The notes under the pieces are model-generated. The model worked only from the letters and a program-made list of their open reading frames with translations, was not told where the DNA came from and ran no database searches. A DNA stretch of 64,000 nt, taken from contig OZ245874.1 in NCBI GenBank assembly GCA_965229335.1, positions 1,798,001 to 1,862,000 of the forward strand. Direction: 5' to 3'. Both the position numbers and the translations under genes were made by a program. Below, piece by piece: positions 52,423 to 60,482 of this stretch (positions are counted from its first letter, which is position 1; every line of letters starts with the position of its first letter). Origin of the DNA: JAFKFH01 sp017307375. Its GTDB lineage: Bacteria > Pseudomonadota > Alphaproteobacteria > Ferrovibrionales > Ferrovibrionaceae.

Positions 52423-53294
52423 TGGAATACTTCCTGTTCCTGGTTTCCTCGGGCCTCGTGGTCGGGGCGACCTACGGTCTGGTCGGCATGGGCTTCGCCA
52501 TCATCTACAAGGCGACCGGCATCGTGAACTTCGCCCAGGGCGAGTTGCTGATGCTGACCGCCTATATCGCGTTCTCGCTGGCTTCCAGCCTGTCGCTGTC
52601 GCTGGTGCCGCTGATGATCGTGACGATCCCGATCGCCATGGTCATCGGCGTCGTGCTGGAGCGGGTCTTCATCCGGCCGATGCTGGGCGAGCCGCTGTTC
52701 TCGATCGTCATGGTCACGATCGGCCTGGCGGTCATCCTGCGTGGCGTCACCATCATGATCTGGGGCCCCGATCCCCATGAATTCCCCACGGGCCTGTCGA
52801 CCCAGGTGGTGCTGATCGGGCCGGTGCCGTTCTACCAGGTCCAGCTCTATGGCCTCGCCACGCTGGCGGCGGTGACGCTGGCGGCCTGGGCGTTCTTCCG
52901 CTTCACCCGGCTCGGCATCGCCATGCGGGCGGTGGCGGCCAACGAAGGGGCGGCGATGCTGATGGGCATCGAAGTCTCGCGCATCCACATGATCGCCTGG
53001 GCGCTGGCCGCGGCAGTCGCGGCACTGGCCGGCATCCTCTTCGCCTCGATGTTCAAGCTCGGCCCGACGATCTGGTTCGAAGGCCTGCGCTCGTTCCCTG
53101 CTGTCATCCTCGGTGGCCTCGATTCGGTCCTCGGCGCCGCGCTCGGCGGGCTGGTCGTCGGGCTGATCGAGAACTTGGCGCAGGGCTATATCGGCCAGGG
53201 CCTGCGCGAGATCGCTGGCTTCGTCGTCATCGTCGTCATCCTGATGCTGCGGCCCTACGGCCTGTTCGGCGCCCGCGAGATCGAGAGGGTCTAG
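52422..53294 (+). CDS. Liv-type ABC transporter permease (LivH-like)
   Basis: A 290-residue LivH-family permease: 'VVGATYGLVGMGFAIIYK' and 'GIVNFAQGELLMLTAYI' at the N-terminus and 'LMLRPYGLFG' at the end. Its ATG shares one base with the ligase stop. The ATPase-contact loop is 'AANEGAAMLMGIEVSRIHM'. It forms the channel together with the next gene product. Confidence 0.93.
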   Translation: MEYFLFLVSSGLVVGATYGLVGMGFAIIYKATGIVNFAQGELLMLTAYIAFSLASSLSLSLVPLMIVTIPIAMVIGVVLERVFIRPMLGEPLFSIVMVTIGLAVILRGVTIMIWGPDPHEFPTGLSTQVVLIGPVPFYQVQLYGLATLAAVTLAAWAFFRFTRLGIAMRAVAANEGAAMLMGIEVSRIHMIAWALAAAVAALAGILFASMFKLGPTIWFEGLRSFPAVILGGLDSVLGAALGGLVVGLIENLAQGYIGQGLREIAGFVVIVVILMLRPYGLFGAREIERV

Positions 53295-53298
53295 AGGC

Positions 53299-54345
53299 AT
53301 GCGTACCGGCCACTACAAGGAAACCTACGGCGAGCTGATCGCCCTCAGCGATTCGGGCGTCGCGTGGTCGTGGATCGCGGCGCTGGCCGCGGCCCTGGTG
53401 CTGCTGCCGCTTCTGGTCGGCAACTATACCCTGTCGCTCGCGGTCAGCGTGCTGATCGCGATCGTCGGAGCGATCGGGCTGAACCTGCTGACCGGCACCA
53501 CCGGCCTGATCTCGATCGGCCAGTCCGGTTTCCTTGCCATCGGGGCCTACACCAATGCGCTGCTGGCGACAGATTACGGCTGGCCGGTCTGGGCCTCGCT
53601 GCCGGCGGCCGGCGTGCTCTCCGGCGCCATCAGCCTGCTGGTTGGCATACCCTCGCTGCGGCTGAAAGGCCTCTATCTGGCGATCACCACGCTGGCCTTC
53701 TCGTTCATCGTCAACTACGTGATCCTCTATGCCGAGCCGCTGACTCACGGCCCGAACGGGGTGTTCCTCAACGACACCACGTTCCTGGGGCTGGACCTGT
53801 CGTCCGACCGCGGCCTCTACTACTTCGTGCTGGGGGTGGCGGTGCTGGTGACGCTGGCCGCGCTCAACCTGCTGCGCAGCCGGATCGGCCGGGCCTGGCT
53901 CGCCATCCGCGACCACGATATCGCCGCCCGGGCGATGGGTATCGACCTCGTGCGCTACAAGCTGCTGGCCTTCGCGGTCTCGTCGTTCTTCGTCGGCATC
54001 GCCGGCGGGCTGATGTCGCTGCAGATCCGCTTCATCAACATCGACGTGTTCGGGTTCCTGTTGTCGATCGAGGCGCTGGCCATCATCATTCTCGGCGGCT
54101 TCGGCTCGATCGCCGGGACGATCCTGGGGGCGGTATTCCTGACCCTGCTGCCCGAGGCGATCCGGATCGTCCTGTCGCTGTTCGTCGATCCGCAGGCCCC
54201 GGCCTACACCAAGTACATCTACGAGATCCGCGGCATCGCCTACGGCATCGTCATCGTCGTGTTCCTGCGTTTCAAACCGGACGGGCTGATCGGCCTGTGG
54301 CGGGACGTCCGGAAGTACTTCGCCAATTGGCCACTGGCCTACTGA
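53299..54345 (+). CDS. Liv-type ABC transporter permease (LivM-like)
   Basis: A 348-residue LivM-family permease, with 'LNLLTGTTGLISIGQSGFL' and the loop 'AIRDHDIAARAMGIDLVRYK' in the expected places and 'LRFKPDGLIGLW' at the end. An N-terminal cytoplasmic stretch of about 25 residues precedes the first helix. It begins four bases after the LivH-like gene. Confidence 0.93.
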   Translation: MRTGHYKETYGELIALSDSGVAWSWIAALAAALVLLPLLVGNYTLSLAVSVLIAIVGAIGLNLLTGTTGLISIGQSGFLAIGAYTNALLATDYGWPVWASLPAAGVLSGAISLLVGIPSLRLKGLYLAITTLAFSFIVNYVILYAEPLTHGPNGVFLNDTTFLGLDLSSDRGLYYFVLGVAVLVTLAALNLLRSRIGRAWLAIRDHDIAARAMGIDLVRYKLLAFAVSSFFVGIAGGLMSLQIRFINIDVFGFLLSIEALAIIILGGFGSIAGTILGAVFLTLLPEAIRIVLSLFVDPQAPAYTKYIYEIRGIAYGIVIVVFLRFKPDGLIGLWRDVRKYFANWPLAY

Positions 54346-54373
54346 CGCCAATAAAAACCCCTGGGAGGGAACG

Positions 54374-55555
54374 ATGAAAAAGACACTGAGAATGACCCTG
54401 CTGGCCGTCGGCGCGGCGCTGATGCTGCCGGCGATGGCCGCGGCCGAGCCCGGCGTCAGCGACACCGAGATCCGCATCGGCGACGTCAACATCCTGACCG
54501 GCCCGGCGTCGTTCATCGGCCAGGCGGTGTCGGTCGGCTCGAAGGTCGCGGCCGCCGAGATCAATGCCGCCGGCGGCGTCAACGGCCGCAAGATCGTGAT
54601 GAAGACCGAGGATGACGGCTATGTCCCGTCGCGGTCGTTCCAGGCGCTGAAGAAGCTGCTGGAGGTCGACGACATTTTTGCGCTGAACGGCACCTCGGGC
54701 ACCGCGAACGTGCTGGCGATGATGCCGCTGATCACCAAGGCGAACCTGCCGACGGTCGTCACCACCGCACCCAACGAACTGGTCTACAACCCGGTTCGCC
54801 CGTCGGTCTTCACCATCGGCGCTTCCTACGAGGCATCGTTCTACGCCCAGCTCAAATACATCCACGAGAAGCTGGCACCGAAAGACGCGGTCTACGGCCT
54901 GATCCGCCAGGACGACGATTTCGGCGTCGCCGTCGAGAAGGGCTACGAGCGCGCGATCAAGGAATTCGGGCTGAAGGACGGTATCCGCCTGCGCTACAAG
55001 AAGGGCCAGGCCGACTTCGCCGCCGAGGCCGTGCAGATGAAGGCCGCGGGCGTCCAGGTCCTGGCCAACGGCGCGATCATCGCCCAGGCCGCCACGGTGC
55101 TGAAGGAGACCCGCAAGCTCGGCATGGACCTGCAGGTCGCGGATGTCTGGTCCGAGATCATGCCGCCTTCGGCCAAGCTGCTGGCCCCCGCCGGCTACTC
55201 GTACCTGATCGGCGACTACATCGCGGCGATGGCTGATCCCGCCGCCGTGAAGTGGATGGAGAAGTTCAAGCCCTACATGACCGAGGCCGACATCGCCGCG
55301 GTCAACCGCTATACCTTCATCACCTATGCCGGCCTCAAGATCATGGCCAAGGCGATGGAGGCCTGCGGCAAGGACCTGACCCGCGCCTGCACGGTCGAGA
55401 ACCTGCGCAAGATCAAGAATTTCGATACCCAGGGCCTGACCGCGCCGGTCTCTTTCGACAACGAGCGCCAGCTCGGCGGCACGGCGATCAAGGTCTACCA
55501 GATCAACCTGGCCGACCAGTCGTTCAAGGCCTTGACCGACTATCAGGAATATTGA
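54374..55555 (+). CDS. Periplasmic substrate-binding protein of Liv-type importer (LivJ-like)
   Basis: A 393-residue exported receptor. The Sec signal peptide ends near 'AMAAAEPG' (residue 24). The mature protein opens 'VSDTEIRIGDVNILTGPASF' and contains 'LFALNGTSGTAN'-like family text ('IFALNGTSGTANVLAMM'). GGGAGGG precedes the ATG. It is last in the Liv operon, 28 bases after the LivM-like gene and just before a hairpin, so it may be produced at a different level from the membrane parts. Confidence 0.92.
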   Translation: MKKTLRMTLLAVGAALMLPAMAAAEPGVSDTEIRIGDVNILTGPASFIGQAVSVGSKVAAAEINAAGGVNGRKIVMKTEDDGYVPSRSFQALKKLLEVDDIFALNGTSGTANVLAMMPLITKANLPTVVTTAPNELVYNPVRPSVFTIGASYEASFYAQLKYIHEKLAPKDAVYGLIRQDDDFGVAVEKGYERAIKEFGLKDGIRLRYKKGQADFAAEAVQMKAAGVQVLANGAIIAQAATVLKETRKLGMDLQVADVWSEIMPPSAKLLAPAGYSYLIGDYIAAMADPAAVKWMEKFKPYMTEADIAAVNRYTFITYAGLKIMAKAMEACGKDLTRACTVENLRKIKNFDTQGLTAPVSFDNERQLGGTAIKVYQINLADQSFKALTDYQEY

Positions 55556-55571
55556 TCGATCGAGGAGGGGG

Positions 55572-55591
55572 CCCGCCGGCCAGCCGGCGGG
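55572..55591 (+). terminator. Tight GC hairpin between the binding-protein and TetR genes
   Basis: CCCGCCGGC (55572-55580) and GCCGGCGGG (55583-55591) make a perfect 9-bp stem with a two-base loop, 16 bases after the binding-protein stop. No T-run follows. It could attenuate read-through into the TetR gene or stabilise the upstream message. Confidence 0.5.
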
Positions 55592-55601
55592 ACCCAGCCC
55601 G

Positions 55602-56288
55602 ATGGGCCACAAGCCCGGCCACCGCCCCGCCGCGCGCCTGCCACGCGAGACCCGCATCGCCGAGCTGATGGCGGCGGCGCGCCAGGTCTTTCGCGACAAG
55701 GGCTACGACGACGCCTCGATCGCCGAGATCGCGCTGCGCGCCGGCGTCGGCGAGGGCACGCTCTACCGCTATTTCGAGAACAAGCACGATCTGCTGATCA
55801 AGGTCCTGGAGGACTGGTATGTCGGCATGATCGAGGACGACGATCGCCAACTGCGCGCGCTGCAGGGCACCCGCGACCGGCTGCACTACCTGATCCGCAG
55901 CCACCTCGCCGTGATCTGGCGCGAGCCGGTGTTCTGCCGGCTGGTGCTGGTCGAATTGCGCGCCGCCGCCGACTATCGCGGCAGCGCGTTGTTCCAGCTC
56001 AACCGCGCCTACGCCCGGCGCACGCTCGACACCATTCAGGAAGCGGTGCAGTCGGGCGAGTTCCGCGCCGATGTGCCGCTGTCGCTGGTCCGCGACATGA
56101 TCTACGGCTGCATCGAGCATCATACCTGGGGCTATCTGCGCGGCGATGCCGAATTTGCGGTCGACGGCGTCGCCGAGGCCATCACCGACATGATCTGCCG
56201 CGCCCTGGCGGTGCCCGCCGCCAGGCCTGACGCGCTCGCCGCGGCGATCGAACGGCTCGAGGCGCTGACCCAGCGCCTGTCAGGCTGA
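55602..56288 (+). CDS. TetR/AcrR-family transcriptional regulator
   Basis: A 228-residue regulator. The HTH 'ASIAEIALRAGVGEGTLYRY' covers about residues 38-57, followed by 'FENKHDLLIKV'. The C-terminal pattern 'MIYGCIEHHTWGYLRG' resembles FadR-type acyl-CoA-responsive repressors. It ends the Liv/AtuA operon and converges on the nitronate monooxygenase gene with a 9-base overlap. It is the closest regulator to all TAATGA-N7-TCAY sites and so their likely binder; an acyl-CoA ligand is a guess from context. Confidence 0.88.
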   Translation: MGHKPGHRPAARLPRETRIAELMAAARQVFRDKGYDDASIAEIALRAGVGEGTLYRYFENKHDLLIKVLEDWYVGMIEDDDRQLRALQGTRDRLHYLIRSHLAVIWREPVFCRLVLVELRAAADYRGSALFQLNRAYARRTLDTIQEAVQSGEFRADVPLSLVRDMIYGCIEHHTWGYLRGDAEFAVDGVAEAITDMICRALAVPAARPDALAAAIERLEALTQRLSG

Positions 56289-57158
56289 ATATTCGGCGAC
56301 GAGGCGGTCGACCAGCTCCGCCGTGGCCGGGATATCGGTGATCGAGCCGACGCCCTGGCCGGCCGACCAGACATCGCGCCATGCCTTGGCCTCGCCCGCC
56401 CCGATATCGACCTCGGCCCGTCTGCCCGCGGGATCGAGACCCGCGGCCAGCAGGCTCGGCTTCAGGAAGTTCGCGGGCATGCCGCTGACGGCTTGCGTAT
56501 AGACGATGTCGCCGCTGGCCGATCGTACCAGCATCTGCTTGTAGGCGTCCGAGGCCAGGCTTTCGCGGGTGGCGATGAAGCGCGTGCCGACATAGGCGGC
56601 ATCGGCACCGATCAGCCGCGCGGCGGCGACATGGCGGCCGCTCGAGATTGCGCCGCCCAGCACCAGCGTGCCGCCGAAGAACCGGCGGATCTCCGGCACC
56701 AGGGCAAAGGGGCTCAGCGTGCCGGCATGGCCGCCGGCGCCGGCGCAGACGGCGATCAGCCCGTCGACGCCGGCCTGCGCGGCCTTTTCGGCATGGCGGG
56801 CGGTGGTCACGTCATGGAACACGCGGCCGCCATAGGACTGCACCGCGGCGATCAGCTCGGGGTCGACGCCGAGCGAGGTGATGACCAGCGGCACCTTGTG
56901 CCGCACCGTCACCGCCAGGTCGGCCTTCAGCCGGGCATTGTCGCGATGGACGACGAGATTGACGCCGAACGGCGCCGGCTTGTCGGCCAGACGTTCGGCG
57001 ATCGCGCCGAGCCAGGCGTCGTAGCCCTCGGTGCTGCGCTGGTTCAGTGCGGGAAAGGTGCCCAGCACGCCGGCGCGGCAACCCGCGACGACGAGGTCCG
57101 GGCCCGAGACCAGGAACATCGGTGCCATGATCACCGGTAGCCGCAGACCCTTGAGCAT
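56280..57158 (-). CDS. Nitronate monooxygenase / 2-nitropropane dioxygenase-family FMN protein
   Basis: A 292-residue TIM-barrel FMN enzyme. 'LPVIMAPMFLVSGPDLVVA' opens the barrel, 'CAGAGGHAGTLSPFALV' holds the family histidine, and 'LIGADAAYVGTRFIATRES' forms the phosphate-binding end. These enzymes oxidise alkyl nitronates, though many members in fatty-acid-type clusters are of unknown function. I chose ATG 57158, preceded by GGGGAA; an in-frame ATG at 57170 abuts the operator and has no ribosome site. It diverges from the enoyl-CoA hydratase operon and shares its operators. Confidence 0.88.
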   Translation of the reverse strand: MLKGLRLPVIMAPMFLVSGPDLVVAGCRAGVLGTFPALNQRSTEGYDAWLGAIAERLADKPAPFGVNLVVHRDNARLKADLAVTVRHKVPLVITSLGVDPELIAAVQSYGGRVFHDVTTARHAEKAAQAGVDGLIAVCAGAGGHAGTLSPFALVPEIRRFFGGTLVLGGAISSGRHVAAARLIGADAAYVGTRFIATRESLASDAYKQMLVRSASGDIVYTQAVSGMPANFLKPSLLAAGLDPAGRRAEVDIGAGEAKAWRDVWSAGQGVGSITDIPATAELVDRLVAEYSA

Positions 57159-57171
57159 CGTTTTCCCCATC

Positions 57172-57187
57172 TAATGAATTATCCTCA
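57172..57187. promoter_or_regulatory. Operator-like element TAATGAATTATCCTCA, copy facing the nitronate monooxygenase gene
   Basis: This 16-base element recurs, inverted, at 57252-57267 with a single mismatch. It contains ATGA and TCA(T) seven bases apart. It lies immediately before the nitronate monooxygenase start and is AT-rich against a GC-rich background. Confidence 0.65.
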
Positions 57188-57224
57188 TTTATATCGCAGA
57201 TGCCTGATGATGATCCAGGAGTCA

Positions 57225-57252
57225 TTGACGGAAATTGCCGGGTAATTATAGT
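57225..57252 (+). promoter_or_regulatory. Probable sigma-70-type promoter of the block I operon
   Basis: TTGACG (57225-57230) and TATAGT (57247-57252) are 16 bases apart, each one or two positions from consensus. The start of transcription would fall inside the operator copy 57252-57267. Confidence 0.6.
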
Positions 57253-57267
57253 GAGCATAATTCATTA
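57252..57267. promoter_or_regulatory. Operator-like element, inverted copy facing the enoyl-CoA hydratase gene
   Basis: On the minus strand it reads TAATGAATTATGCTCA, matching 15 of 16 bases of 57172-57187. It begins at the last base of the -10 element and covers the expected transcription start, so binding would block the promoter. Confidence 0.65.
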
Positions 57268-57285
57268 AATAGGAGGGAATGCCGC

Positions 57286-58089
57286 ATGGGCGAGGGATTC
57301 ACGGGCGAGGCGCTGGCCTTCGACTGGCCGGCGCCCGGTGTGGCACGCGCGACTTTCACGCGCGGGCCGGAGATGAACACCTTGAGCCTCGCCTTCGTTG
57401 CCGAGCTCGACCGCGCGGTGACGTCTGCGACCGAGGCCGGCGCCCGCGCGCTGATCCTGACGGGCGAGGGGCGGGCCTTCTGCGCCGGGGCCCATCTGAC
57501 CTATTTCACCGACAAGGCCTCGCCGCTCGAGTCGCCGCTGGCCATCCGCGATCGTTACCTCGTGCCGATCACCCGGCTGTTCGACCGGCTGGAGGCGGCG
57601 CCGTTCCCGGTCATCGCGGCGATCAACGGCTTTGCGCTGGGCGGCGGGTTCGAACTGGCGCTGTCCTGCGATTTCCGCATCCTGGCCGATACCGCGCGGC
57701 TCGGCCTGACCGAGGTGCGCGTCGCCGCCTTTCCGGCGGCCGGCGGGGTGCAGAAGCTGCATCGCTTCGTCGGGCGCGGCAAGGCGCTGGAACTGATCCT
57801 GCTGGGGCGCCACATCGTGGCAGCCGAGGCCGGGCAGCTCGGCCTGGCCTATGCCGTGGTCGAACCGGCGGCGCTGATGGACCGGGCGCTGGCCCTGGCG
57901 GCGGACCTCGGCCGCGGCGGGCGCTTCGCCATGGCCCAGGCCAAGGCCAACATCCTGCTCAGCGAAAGTCTCGATGCCCGCACCGCGCGCGATTTCGGGC
58001 TGGAGGCGCTGGCGGTGCTGGCTGCGACGCCGGAATGGGCGGAGGGGATGTCCGCCTTCGTCGAGAAGCGCGAGCCGCGCTTTACCTGA
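57286..58089 (+). CDS. Enoyl-CoA hydratase/isomerase family protein
   Basis: A 267-residue crotonase-fold protein. 'AFCAGAHLTYF' and 'GFALGGGFELALSCDF' form the oxyanion hole. A glutamate occurs in 'LGLTEVRVAAFP', but the second usual catalytic glutamate is replaced ('FPAAGGVQKL'), so isomerase, hydrolase or another crotonase activity is possible. AGGAGGG (57271-57277) precedes the ATG. It leads the block I operon with a ligase and a hotdog hydratase. Confidence 0.9.
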   Translation: MGEGFTGEALAFDWPAPGVARATFTRGPEMNTLSLAFVAELDRAVTSATEAGARALILTGEGRAFCAGAHLTYFTDKASPLESPLAIRDRYLVPITRLFDRLEAAPFPVIAAINGFALGGGFELALSCDFRILADTARLGLTEVRVAAFPAAGGVQKLHRFVGRGKALELILLGRHIVAAEAGQLGLAYAVVEPAALMDRALALAADLGRGGRFAMAQAKANILLSESLDARTARDFGLEALAVLAATPEWAEGMSAFVEKREPRFT

Positions 58090-58103
58090 GGAGGGGGCAG
58101 GGC

Positions 58104-59618
58104 ATGGAAAACATCGTCGATGCCGGCCGGCTGACCGTCTACCGCGCCTTCGCCGCCCAGGTGCGGCAGGCGCCGGGGCGGCTTGCCATCGAACATGCCG
58201 GCGGGCAGATCAGCTATGGCGAGCTCGACAGCCGCGTCCGGCGCCTGGCGGCGGTGCTGCAGGGCATGGGGATCGGTCGCGGCGATCGCATTGCGCTGTT
58301 GTCGGAGAATCGGGTCGAGTTCGTCGAATGCATGCTGGCCGCTGCCGCCATCGGCGCGATCGTCGCCTGCCAGAACTGGCGGCTGTCGGCCGACGAGCTG
58401 CGCCACTGCATCACGCTGGTGACGCCCAGCCTCGTCATCGTCTCGCGCAGCCATGCCGCGCTCTACCGGTCGGCGGGCTGCGGCGAGCTGCCGCTGATCG
58501 ACCTCGACGACGGCTACGAGGCGCTGGTCGCGGCGGCGGCACCGCTGCCGGCCGCCGCGACGGTCGACCCGGAAGACGGCCTGCTGATCATCTACACCTC
58601 CGGCACCACCGGCATGCCCAAGGGCGCGCTGATCAGCCACCGGGCCGAGATCGCGCGGATGGCGGTGCTGCGCCTGGACCTGCGGGTGACGGAGGAGGAT
58701 GCCTTCGTCGCCTGGGCGCCGATGTTCCACATGGGGTCGGCCGACCAGTTGCTCGGCGCGCTGATGTCGGGGGCGCCGGTGATCGTCGTCGACGGCTTCA
58801 ACGCCCGCCGCATCGTCGATGCCATCGCCCGCCACAAGCTCGGCTGGCTGCTGCTGATGCCCGGCTCGATCGAGCCGGTGGTCGAACTGATGCGGGCCGA
58901 AGGCATCCGCCCGCGCGGGATCAAGGCCGCGGGTGCGATGGCCGACCTGGTGCCGCGCCAGCTGATCGCGGAATTCACCGCGCTGCTGCAGGCGCCTTAC
59001 CTCAACAGCTTCGGTTCGACCGAGACCGGCCTGCCCCCGGCCTCGCGCTGCCTGTTCCCGCCGGGCGTGGTGCCCGAGGCGCTGTCCAAGCGCCAGAGCA
59101 CGCTGTGCGAGGTGCGGATCGTCGACGCCGATGGCAACGAAGTGCCCGATGGCGAACCGGGCGAGGTGGCGATATCAGGGCCTACCGTGTTCTCCGGCTA
59201 CTGGAATGCGCCCGAAACCAATGCGCGCGATTTTCGCAACGGCTGGTTCCGCATGGGCGACCTGTTCCGCCGCAACCCCGACGGCAGCTTCGACTTCGTC
59301 GACCGGGCCAAATACATGATCAAGTCGGGGGGCGAGAACATCTACCCGGCCGAAATCGAGCGGGTGCTGCTGGCCGATCCGCGCATTACCGACGCGGTGG
59401 TGGTGCGCCGGCGCGACGACAAATGGGGCGAGGTGCCGGTAGCGGTGATCTCGACCCGCGGCGAGGCGCTGGCGCTGGCCGATATCGAGGCGATCTGCCG
59501 CGGCAAGCTGGCCGGCTACAAGCGGCCGCGGGCATTGCGCGTCGTCGCCTTCGACGATTTCCCGCGCTCGACCACCGGCAAGATCCTGCGGCACGAGGTC
59601 GAGACATGGATCTCGTAA
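58104..59618 (+). CDS. AMP-dependent acyl-CoA synthetase/ligase
   Basis: A 504-residue adenylate-forming ligase. Motifs are 'IIYTSGTTGMPKGAL' near residue 168, 'NSFGSTETG' near 300, 'DRAKYMIKSGGENIYPAEIE' near 400, and the catalytic lysine in 'PRSTTGKILRHEV' near the end. GAGGGGG precedes ATG 58104. It lies 14 bases after the hydratase gene and overlaps the next gene by 13 bases. It should form the CoA thioester on which the flanking hydratases act. Confidence 0.92.
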   Translation: MENIVDAGRLTVYRAFAAQVRQAPGRLAIEHAGGQISYGELDSRVRRLAAVLQGMGIGRGDRIALLSENRVEFVECMLAAAAIGAIVACQNWRLSADELRHCITLVTPSLVIVSRSHAALYRSAGCGELPLIDLDDGYEALVAAAAPLPAAATVDPEDGLLIIYTSGTTGMPKGALISHRAEIARMAVLRLDLRVTEEDAFVAWAPMFHMGSADQLLGALMSGAPVIVVDGFNARRIVDAIARHKLGWLLLMPGSIEPVVELMRAEGIRPRGIKAAGAMADLVPRQLIAEFTALLQAPYLNSFGSTETGLPPASRCLFPPGVVPEALSKRQSTLCEVRIVDADGNEVPDGEPGEVAISGPTVFSGYWNAPETNARDFRNGWFRMGDLFRRNPDGSFDFVDRAKYMIKSGGENIYPAEIERVLLADPRITDAVVVRRRDDKWGEVPVAVISTRGEALALADIEAICRGKLAGYKRPRALRVVAFDDFPRSTTGKILRHEVETWIS

Positions 59619-60472
59619 GTCCCGAAACCCTGCGGGCCTGGCAGGCCGAACGCCACGTCACCCATGACGTGGTGACCCCGGCGCTGGTCGATCGTTATCT
59701 CGTTACCCTGGGCCATCGGCCGCAGGGATTGAAGCCCGGCGCGCCGGCGCCGCTCGGCCTGCACTGGTGCCTGGGGCCGGAGGCGGCGGCGATGGAGGAC
59801 CTGGGGCCCGACGGGCTGCCCGAGCGCGGCGGGATCATCCCGCCGGTGCCGCTGGCCGCGCGGATGTGGGCGGGCGGCGACCTCGACTTCACCGCGCCGC
59901 TGCGCGTCGGCGACTCGGTCGAGCGGGTGGCGCGGCTGTCGACCCTGACCGAAAAGGCGGGCCGTGCCGGCCGGCTGGCCTTCCTCGGCATCGACTACGA
60001 CTACCGGGTCGAGGGTGCGGTGCGCCTGCACGAGGTGCAGCGCATCGTTTGCCGCGACCCCGCACCGCTCGACCTTGGCCAGGCCGCGCCGGAAGACGCG
60101 GGCCCCTGGGCCTTCCACCGCCGGGTCGCGACGTCGGCACCGATGCTGCTGCGCTTTTCCAGCCTGACCTTCAACCCCCACCGCATCCATTACGACCTGC
60201 CCTATGCGACCCGGGCAGAGGGTTATCCGGGCCTGCTGGTGCACGGCACGCTGACCGCCGCCCTGCTGCTCGATACCTGCGCGGCCGCGGTCGGCATCGA
60301 GGCGATCGCGCAGGTCACCCTGCGCGCCCGCCGACCGGCCTTCTGCGGCACGGTGCTGACCCTGGCCGGCCAGCGCGGGCCCGACGGCATCCGACTGGTG
60401 GCGCTGGACGGCGACGGGCTGACGGTGATGGATGGCGCGGCGAGGCTGCGCGCCGCGACGGACGCGCCCTGA
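59606..60472 (+). CDS. FAS1-like/MaoC hotdog dehydratase (mesaconyl- or itaconyl-CoA hydratase-like)
   Basis: A 288-residue double-hotdog protein. The C-terminal hydratase signature is 'SSLTFNPHRIHYDLPYA' around residues 190-206, with 'GLLVHGTLTAALLLD' after it. Length and 'PERGGIIPPVPLAARMWAGG' match the group that includes mesaconyl-C4-CoA hydratase, itaconyl-CoA hydratase and fungal-type HTD2 relatives. It ends the block I operon and faces a CitE-like lyase gene ten bases away. Together with that lyase and a CoA transferase it could process a C5 diacid. Confidence 0.85.
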   Translation: MDLVSPETLRAWQAERHVTHDVVTPALVDRYLVTLGHRPQGLKPGAPAPLGLHWCLGPEAAAMEDLGPDGLPERGGIIPPVPLAARMWAGGDLDFTAPLRVGDSVERVARLSTLTEKAGRAGRLAFLGIDYDYRVEGAVRLHEVQRIVCRDPAPLDLGQAAPEDAGPWAFHRRVATSAPMLLRFSSLTFNPHRIHYDLPYATRAEGYPGLLVHGTLTAALLLDTCAAAVGIEAIAQVTLRARRPAFCGTVLTLAGQRGPDGIRLVALDGDGLTVMDGAARLRAATDAP

Positions 60473-60482
60473 GCCATCGTCC

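Noticed and set aside
57159..57170. Nitronate monooxygenase starting at ATG 57170
   Set aside because: It abuts the operator element and has no ribosome site; ATG 57158 has GGGGAA at a short but workable spacing.
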